A DNA stretch of 54,795 nt from Thomasclavelia cocleata (lineage in GTDB: Bacteria > Bacillota_I > Bacilli_A > Erysipelotrichales > Coprobacillaceae), in assembly GCF_900102365.1 (NCBI RefSeq), contig NZ_FOIN01000016.1, positions 1 to 54,795 on the forward strand, given 5' to 3'. Each line of letters starts with the position of its first letter. Position 1 is the stretch's first letter. The notes below the pieces were generated by a model that searched no databases, was not told the origin of the DNA, and saw nothing but the letters and a program-made list of their open reading frames with translations. Position numbers and translations under genes: made by a program. This document shows, piece by piece, positions 45,901-52,800 of the stretch.

Positions 45901-47036
45901 ATCAGGATCGAGTAAACGCAGTAATAAATGGACCAGTGACAAGAATTGGAGCTAACGCAAAATCTGGATTAGCAGATTCTGGTGGTTTATATGGAGCATT
46001 GGATGAAGTAAATATCTTTAATAGAGCTTTAACTGCTGATGAAATTAAAGAACTAGCTAAATTGCCAGAAACAGTTTCAAAAACAGAATTACAAGCATTA
46101 TTTGATGAATTTTTAACGTTTAAAGAAGCCGACTATACAGCAGAGAGCTGGGCACAATTTAAAAACGCTATGGATGAAGTTAAGGTGGTTTTAGATAATG
46201 AAGAAGCAACACAAGAAGAAATAGATAATGCAGTTGATAAATTACAGAGTGCAAAAGATTCATTAGTTAAAAATGTAGTTGAAACAAATAAAACAGCATT
46301 AGCTATTGCAATAGAAATGGCAGAAAATGCAAGTTTAGAAAATGTAGTACCAGCAGTAGTAGAAGAATTCCGTGCAACATTAGAAAATGCTCAAACTGTT
46401 TATGCTAATAGTAATGCAACACAAGAAGAAGTAGATAATGCATTTACTAGATTAGCAAATGCAATGCATATGTTAGAATTCTACAAAGGAAATAAAGAAT
46501 TATTACAAAAACAAGTAGATCAAATCAATGGATTAGAATCAGATAAATATATCGAATCGTCATGGAATGCAATGTTACCAGTACTAGATAAAGCAAATGG
46601 TGTATTGGCAGATGAAAATGCAATGCAGGAAGAAGTAGATGAAGTATATACAGAGTTAGTAAAAGCATTTGTCAATCTACGATTAAAACCAAATAAAGAT
46701 TTATTACAAGATTTAATCAACAAGGCAAATGGAATAAATAGAGAAAACTACACATCAACATCATTAAAAGCAGTAGATGATGTAATGGTAAAAGCAAATG
46801 AAGTATTAAATAATCCAGAAGCAACAAAAGAAGAAGTAGAAACTGCAGTTGCAGCTCTAACAAAAGCATTATCAGGATTAGTAGCTAATCCAATTAATCC
46901 ATCTGTAGAAACAGTAAAACCAGGAGATACAACAGTAGGTGTAAAAACAGGTGATGATGCATCGTTAGGAATGTTAATGAGTTTAGCAGGATTAAGTGTA
47001 TTAGGTTTAGTTTATAGTAAAAGAAAAAGTATTTAA
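42972..47036 (+). CDS. Wall-anchored EEP-fold/GH20 beta-N-acetylhexosaminidase fusion
   Basis: A 1354-residue secreted protein. Signal peptide (about 1-26). Endonuclease/exonuclease/phosphatase-fold domain (about 35-262) with ASFNIAAG, GVQEVD, NTHLTHES, GDFNTD and GLSDHN. One FIVAR repeat. GH20b-like domain (about 345-475). GH20 barrel (about 480-830) with HLHLSDDQGWRLEI and catalytic GGDEAH (D654-E655). LamG-type carbohydrate-binding domain (about 845-1010). Four FIVAR repeats. Sorting signal VKTGD (1324-1328), hydrophobic stretch and SKRKSI tail. The GH20 part would release terminal GlcNAc/GalNAc from mucin or similar glycans at the cell surface. The EEP part could be a DNase, sphingomyelinase or other phosphodiesterase. 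GGAGG precedes the ATG. Confidence 0.92.
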   Translation: MKRGKKFVGALLAAVLLMNMPVVHANSNTVSDNFRVASFNIAAGKKPNIEAMNSALKQENIDVAGVQEVDINTGRNNYDMLAKFKEYEYFTDTHFQKAINYSGGEYGIGLLTRYEFKEKTGASLSNEGNYEARAYVRGVFEKDGKEVAIYNTHLTHESQSLRARQMQEVLDVMDADPTPYKILTGDFNTDQYISENYPMMKKYNLANGKDGIWHNTYNQVDSSMNVYCIDNVVTSRNIKVNEVKMVETGLSDHNMLYIDCQLLDHEEPSRQLLDCLLADAKEIKESGYEAVSYQALQEAIDDVEQLAANSSQNEIDAAVVVLEAKISELEPLKTLENTLIPKPVEVYEVDGNFTLNEETVINVKGRTSEETEELAVTAEYVASKFRASTGYSLSVIKDNETVDNSIVLMTADNEEQGEEGYTIDTANSGVKIAANQPAGVFRGVQTLRQMLPADIEKSEVVEDVEWNIPGSHIEDKPEYEYRGTMLDVSRHFFSVEDVKKHIDNIAQYKMNKLHLHLSDDQGWRLEIKGEEYTNLTDLGASTSCTHNGERPGFYTQEEFKEIIRYAQERYVEIIPEFDMPGHAWAALVSLPMLNSTEDGKPHAGNYDNTKPYQGWDVGWASLECRNENTYKFIEEVIKQVSEISPSKYMHIGGDEAHSTSSADYKYFVNRVAEIAQKYGKTPIGWQNFDNAVEDKEGTVTQFWSTGSAKMRSDIKYIASPADYAYIDMKYDDNCDLGLQWAAQISIKRGYEWDPTNYGTKDQVIGIECPMWTETLSSLDSVNYLAYPRILGHAEIGWTAKENRSWEEYKPRLIAHGERLENQGINYYKDETIWETLYVPVNANWKLDEGEGTVINDENALYPGTINGGVTWTEGVNGKGLQFNGNGYVDLGISDLQGNWSAGMWINRSANSATNTALLSGSQGEIKLEQWKNTQKVGITEFGVEDYTFNYSAPIGEWVHLAFVCDDSETSLYVNGEYQDRVNAVINGPVTRIGANAKSGLADSGGLYGALDEVNIFNRALTADEIKELAKLPETVSKTELQALFDEFLTFKEADYTAESWAQFKNAMDEVKVVLDNEEATQEEIDNAVDKLQSAKDSLVKNVVETNKTALAIAIEMAENASLENVVPAVVEEFRATLENAQTVYANSNATQEEVDNAFTRLANAMHMLEFYKGNKELLQKQVDQINGLESDKYIESSWNAMLPVLDKANGVLADENAMQEEVDEVYTELVKAFVNLRLKPNKDLLQDLINKANGINRENYTSTSLKAVDDVMVKANEVLNNPEATKEEVETAVAALTKALSGLVANPINPSVETVKPGDTTVGVKTGDDASLGMLMSLAGLSVLGLVYSKRKSI
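46443..46654 (+). repeat. 212-bp identical FIVAR-coding repeat, copy 2
   Basis: Identical at every base to 42071-42282, 4.4 kb upstream, in the same orientation. This is much closer than the flanking FIVAR codons, which differ at many silent sites. Confidence 0.95.
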
Positions 47037-47047
47037 TAAAATATCAA

Positions 47048-47082
47048 GAATGAATGTTATGGTTAATCCATAACATTCATTC
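47048..47082 (+). terminator. Terminator after the GH20 gene
   Basis: A perfect 15-bp stem, GAATGAATGTTATGG with CCATAACATTCATTC, 5-base loop. A T-rich stretch comes a few bases later. Confidence 0.8.
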
Positions 47083-47158
47083 AGCTTGTTTTTTCTGTTT
47101 ACTATTAAAGGTTTTTTATATTATTTAATTAGAGGTTTAATAATAAATTTTTAGACAA

Positions 47159-47196
47159 AACAAAGACAAGTTACTTTTAAGTAACTTGTCTTTGTT
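47159..47196. terminator. Second, near-perfect palindromic terminator
   Basis: AACAAAGACAAGTTACTT and its exact complement are separated by two bases (18-bp arms), followed by TATTTTAT. A back-up or bidirectional terminator ahead of prfA. Confidence 0.75.
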
Positions 47197-47389
47197 ATTT
47201 TATGATTAAAGGGAGGGGTAGTTTTCTTACTACACTCATATAATAAAACGATTAGGTGAACTCAATGTGAACTATAATATATATTTTTAAATATTTTATT
47301 TATAAAAAACTAAGATTGAATCAAATAAAATATATTTTGCTTATTTTCGATCTTTATTATATAATATGATAGGTTTGGAGGTATAAATC

Positions 47390-48466
47390 ATGAATGAAAG
47401 CATGTTAGATCGTTTGAAAACAATGGAAAACAGATATGAAGAGTTAGGACATATGCTGATGGATCCTGATATTGGAAGTGATATTAAAAAAATGACAGAA
47501 GTTACAAAAGAACAGGCGTCATTGCAAACAGCATATGATTTATATCAGGAGTATAAAGAAATTGAAGCTGGAATTGAAGATGCTAAGGAGTTAGCTAAAG
47601 AATCTGATCCAGAAATAAAAGAAATGGCAAAACTTGAATTAGCAGAACTAGAAGAAAAATTTCCAGAAATTATTAAAAAGTTAGAAATTGAGTTAGTCCC
47701 AAAAGATCCAAATGATAATAAAGATGTAATTATGGAGATTCGTGGTGCAGCTGGTGGTGATGAAGGTAATATTTTTGCAGGGGACTTATATCGCATGTAT
47801 GTTAAATATTCTGAATCACAGGGTTGGAAAGTTGAAGTGATGGAAGCAATAGATGCTGAAGCGGGTGGTTATTCATTAATTTCTTTTATGGTTAAAGGTG
47901 AAGGTGTATATGGTAAATTAAAATTTGAATCTGGCTCTCATCGTGTTCAACGTGTTCCTAAAACAGAAACTCAGGGACGTGTTCATACTTCTACAGCAAC
48001 TGTTTTAGTTATGCCAGAGGTTGAAGAAGTGGATGTTGAAATCAATAAAAATGATTTGAGAATTGATACTTATCGTGCTAGTGGAGCAGGTGGTCAACAT
48101 ATTAATAAAACAGATTCAGCTGTAAGAATTACACATATTCCAACTGGTATTGTTGCAGCTAGTCAAGATGGACGTTCACAACATGATAATAAAGATAAAG
48201 CAATGAAAGCATTAATTGCTAGAATCTATGACTACTATCAACAGCAGCAAGATGAGCAGGTTGGAAATGAAAGAAAAAGTAAAGTTGGTTCAGGTGATCG
48301 AGCAGAAAAAATTAGAACTTATAATTATCCACAAAATCGTGTGACAGATCATCGAATTGGTTTAACGATTCAACAACTAGATCGAATTATTGAAGGTAAA
48401 CTTGATGATATTATCACTGCTTTAATAAATGAGGATCAACGCTTAAAAATGGAAGGACAACATTAA
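47390..48466 (+). CDS. prfA: Peptide chain release factor 1
   Basis: 358 residues, the normal length. Recognises UAA and UAG at the ribosome. The GGQ motif GAGGQHINKTDSA (about residues 230-242) triggers peptide release, and the preceding segment HRVQRVPKTETQGRVHTS is family-typical. GGAGG lies upstream of the ATG. The last base overlaps the start of prmC, which encodes the methyltransferase that modifies the GGQ glutamine. An intact RF1 argues against TAG recoding in this organism. Confidence 0.98.
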   Translation: MNESMLDRLKTMENRYEELGHMLMDPDIGSDIKKMTEVTKEQASLQTAYDLYQEYKEIEAGIEDAKELAKESDPEIKEMAKLELAELEEKFPEIIKKLEIELVPKDPNDNKDVIMEIRGAAGGDEGNIFAGDLYRMYVKYSESQGWKVEVMEAIDAEAGGYSLISFMVKGEGVYGKLKFESGSHRVQRVPKTETQGRVHTSTATVLVMPEVEEVDVEINKNDLRIDTYRASGAGGQHINKTDSAVRITHIPTGIVAASQDGRSQHDNKDKAMKALIARIYDYYQQQQDEQVGNERKSKVGSGDRAEKIRTYNYPQNRVTDHRIGLTIQQLDRIIEGKLDDIITALINEDQRLKMEGQH

Positions 48467-49323
48467 TGTCAACAGTAAAGGAATTAATTAAATTAGCTGA
48501 AAGTAAATTAGATGATTTTAATCAGGATGTTAATGTTGCAAAAGTATTATTTTATCATTTAGCTAATAAACAACCTCATGAATTATATTTAATGTATGAT
48601 GAAGAAGTAGATCAAGAATTAGAAACTAAATTTTTAGCTGGTATGGAAGAATATTATCAAGGGAGACCAATTCAATATATTAAAGGGGTTGAAACATTTT
48701 TTGGTCGTGATTTTAAGGTTAATGAGAATGTTTTGATTCCTCGATATGAAACAGAAGAATTGGTTGAAAATATTTTATATCGTATTGATGATTACTTTGT
48801 AGACTATGAGAACATTACTCTTTGTGATGTGGGAACAGGTAGTGGAGCAATTGCTACAAGTTTAGCATTAGAAGAGTCACGTTTAAAAGTTTATGCAACT
48901 GATATTTCTAGTGAAGCAGTTGAGATAGCTAAAGATAATGCAATGAATCTAGGGGCTAATGTGGAGTTTATGATTGGTGATATGTTGCAACCACTATTAG
49001 AAAGAGAAATTAAAGTTGATATTTTTGTTTCTAATCCGCCATATATTCCTCAAGAACAAAAAATTGAGGCAATGGTAAAAGATAATGAGCCTCATATTGC
49101 TTTATTTGGTGGAGATGATGGGTTATATTTTTATCGTAAGATTTTTCAAGGAGTAAGAAGTTTGTTGAATGATCGTGCATTATTAGCATTTGAGATGGGT
49201 TTTGATCAAAGGAAATTAATGGAGGAAGCTTTACAAAAGTATTTTCCTGATGATTCTTATGAAATTATTAAAGATATTAATGGTAAGGATAGAATGTTAT
49301 TTATTTACCATAATTTGAAATAG
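48466..49323 (+). CDS. prmC: Release factor glutamine N5-methyltransferase
   Basis: A 285-residue SAM-dependent methyltransferase that methylates the Gln in the GGQ motif of release factors. An N-terminal helical domain is followed by the SAM-binding motif CDVGTGSGAIATSLA and the catalytic SNPPYIPQ (about 187-194). The ATG overlaps the prfA stop (TAATG), so the pair is coupled. A hairpin closes the operon. Confidence 0.97.
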   Translation: MSTVKELIKLAESKLDDFNQDVNVAKVLFYHLANKQPHELYLMYDEEVDQELETKFLAGMEEYYQGRPIQYIKGVETFFGRDFKVNENVLIPRYETEELVENILYRIDDYFVDYENITLCDVGTGSGAIATSLALEESRLKVYATDISSEAVEIAKDNAMNLGANVEFMIGDMLQPLLEREIKVDIFVSNPPYIPQEQKIEAMVKDNEPHIALFGGDDGLYFYRKIFQGVRSLLNDRALLAFEMGFDQRKLMEEALQKYFPDDSYEIIKDINGKDRMLFIYHNLK

Positions 49324-49330
49324 TCATTAA

Positions 49331-49358
49331 AAAGCTACTTAGATTAAGTAGTTTTTTT
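49331..49358 (+). terminator. Terminator after prfA-prmC
   Basis: CTACTT (49335-49340) and AAGTAG (49346-49351) with T7. The following 485 bp up to 49843 are very AT-rich and show no gene; they presumably carry the promoter of the GH89 gene. Confidence 0.75.
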
Positions 49359-49843
49359 AATTAATAATATTTTTTGTAGGTTTAACAGGATGTATTTTAT
49401 AAAATTAAGAGATATTATTAAAATATAAAAATTTTGAGTATATAATTTTGCTAATCATTGTAGGAAATTACTAATATTTTTATTATATAATTATTATAGA
49501 TACAAAAAGAAGACTTATTTAATTGAGTGTTTTGTAATGATTTTAAGAGATATTATATTTGTAAATAAAAAAATAAAATAGATGCTATTTGCAAAATTTA
49601 AAATCTAATAATTGTGTCTATATATTGGTAATCGTTTTACAACCTTTTTATATCTTTGTAGTTTATTAAATAAACATTTTTATAATTTTTGTTAAATTAT
49701 ATTGGAAAACAAATATTATTTATTTAAATATATTTGATATTAAGAATGGGTAGTAAAAATGTGTGTGAGGAGTGATTGATATAAAGATAAAATTTTAAAT
49801 AGTTCAAGAATTAAAGAATTATATGAGGAAAGGTGAGTTGAGA

Positions 49844-52800
49844 ATGAAGAAATTTTTATATAAAAGTTTAACAACATTCTTGTCATTAGTTATTGCTTTA
49901 TCTTTGGTTTCGACACGTGGAATTATGATTGATGCTGCTGAAGATGAATTAGTGAATGTTGCATTAGGTGGCTCAATAAGTGCAACACATCAAAATAATT
50001 CTTATCCTGCAAGTAAAGCAATTGATGGCATAATAAATACAAGCAGTTATTGGGATAGTGGTGCTGTTGATATTGATAATGGAGAAAAAGCGTATTTAAC
50101 ATTAGATTTACAAAAGGAATATGACTTAGAAAAAATCGTATTATTTACATATCCTGGGAATTTATGGGCACAAACAACACCACGTCAATATCGTTATACA
50201 GTAGAGATTAGCGTTGATAATCAAACTTGGCAAACTGTAGGTGTTAAGACTGAAGGGAATTCTACAGAAATGGGTGATACTTATAATCTTAGCCCTGTTA
50301 AGCTAGCTCGTTATGTTAGAGTACAGTTTGATGGAAGTAATTGTATACAAAATAATACTGACAATGAACAGATTATGCATTTATTAGAGTTACAGACTTG
50401 GGCTAAGGTAGAGAAAGAACCAGAAGGGGCATTAGAAAATATTGCTAAAGCAGAAGACTTTACTTTAGTTGGGACATCATCAGGATATAGTGAAAGTAGT
50501 ATTTGTGATGGAAATTTAAATACACTATGGGCAACTGGTTCATGGGATACTGTTCCAACATTTACTTACACAGTACCAAGAGATAATACTAAACCAATTC
50601 GTAAAATTTCTTTAGATTTTGAAGGTGGACAACATGCTCCAGATCGAATTGTTGATATTACTTTAGAAGTATTGTATAAAGGAGAAATGGAAAAAGAAAT
50701 TATTGAAACAAAACAGGCTTTTAGTTTTTTGGATCAATATAATTATGAATTTGAAGGAACAACTGAAATTGATCAAATTTATGTAACATTAAGTAATCCA
50801 AAGTTACATTCTGGAAATCAAGTGTTATTTACACCTGCATTTGCTGAAGTAGGAATCTATGTAGATAAAGAAGGTACTGCACCAAATATGAGTAAATTTG
50901 TCAATGTAGCACCAAATGCGACTGTAATGCCATTTGAAGGAGCAAATCCAGAAACAGATAGTGCAAGATTAGTTGATAAAGATTATGGTACATTGTTTAC
51001 TTTTCATAGAGGGGCCTTTTCTGCATTAGAAAACAAAGAAGTTTCTGTTACTTTGGATTTAGGAAAAGAAGATTATGATGTAAATGCATTTGAGATTGCT
51101 TTTGAAAAATCTAAATCATTAACAGATACATTTACTTATACATATAGTATTTATACTCAAAAAGTGGGCGATGAAGACTGGACAAAACAAGTTGATCATG
51201 CTAAAGCAACTAGACTTGCTGGTGATAATATTAAAACACACTTCGTAGCTGAAAATGATGAAACAATTAAAGTTAATAAAGTAAAAATCGTATTAGATGA
51301 TATGACAGCTACTGGTTGGCCATCAATGGCTGAATTTAAGATTTTTGCAGTAGAAAAATTAAATATTGATGGAAACATCGCATTTAATAAACCTACTCAT
51401 ACAAATACAAATCAAGCAAATAGTGCAAATATTACAGATGGTAAACCATCATCTAATTGGACAGGTATTTATTATCCTGGATATGTAGATATTGATTTAG
51501 AAAAAAATTATAATTTAGATGGATTAAAAGTTTATCTTCCAACAACAGGATATTCACAGTATGATATTTATACAAGTATGAATGGAGAAAATTTTACTAA
51601 GATTTATTCTAAAATAGATACTAATTCTACACCAGTTGATGGTGATGTAATTGATTTAAGTAGTATTGAAAATCGTGAAGCTAGAATTGTTAGAGTTTAT
51701 GTAAATTATCAATCTGGAACATCTACCAATGTTTCTATTAATGAAGTAAAGATTTATGGTGAAGAAAGTGGAACTGAAATTCAAAAATCAGCACCAGTTG
51801 AAGTGGTAGATTTTGATGATACTGAGTATGCTGCCACTATTACTAATGATATGGTAATTGAGGAAGTAAAGGGTATTATTACACGTCAAATTGGTGCGGA
51901 ATATGTAAATTGGTTTAGTTTTGATTTAAATGATAATCCAAATGGAACAGGATATGATTATTTTGATCTTTCTGAAAAAGATGGAAAGATTCATATTGTT
52001 GGAAATAATGGTGTTTCTTTAGCAACAGGATTAAATCATTATTTGAAATATTATTTAAATGTAAATATTTCTCAAGTTGGAAATCAAGTTTCAATGCCAA
52101 ATGAAATTGTTTCATTAAAGGGAAAAACAGTGTATAAAGAAACAAAAATGCCAGTTCGTTATGCATATAACTATTGTACACATTCATATTCAATGCCATT
52201 TTGTGGAGAAAAAGAATGGCGTGATGAATTAGACTGGTTAGCATTAAATGGTGTTAATCTTGTATTGGATATGACAGGACAAGAAGAAGTTTGGCGCAGA
52301 TTCTTAGAAGAAATCGGTTATTCACAAGATGAAGCAAAAGATTTTATTGCAGGACCTGCTTATTATGCATGGGCATATATGGCTAACCTTTCTAATTATG
52401 GAGGACCAGTTCATAATACATGGTTTGGTGAAAGAGTTGATTTAGCACGTAAAAATCAGTTTGCAATGCGTAAATTGGGGATGAAACCAATCATGCAAGG
52501 ATATAGTGGTATGGTACCAACTGATATTGAAGCAAAGGATTCTGATACAAAAGGTTCTGTAATTGCTCAAGGAATATGGAATGGTTTCCAAAGACCATCA
52601 ATGTTGAAAACTACTGATCCAATCTATAATGAATATGCAAAATTATATTATAAAATTCAAAAAGATGTATTTGGTGATGTAACAAATTATTATGCAACGG
52701 ATCCATTCCATGAAGGTGGAATTACTGGTGGAATGAATCCTAAAGATATTTCTGAAATTGTATTAGATGAAATGATTGATTTTGATAGTGATGCAGTATG

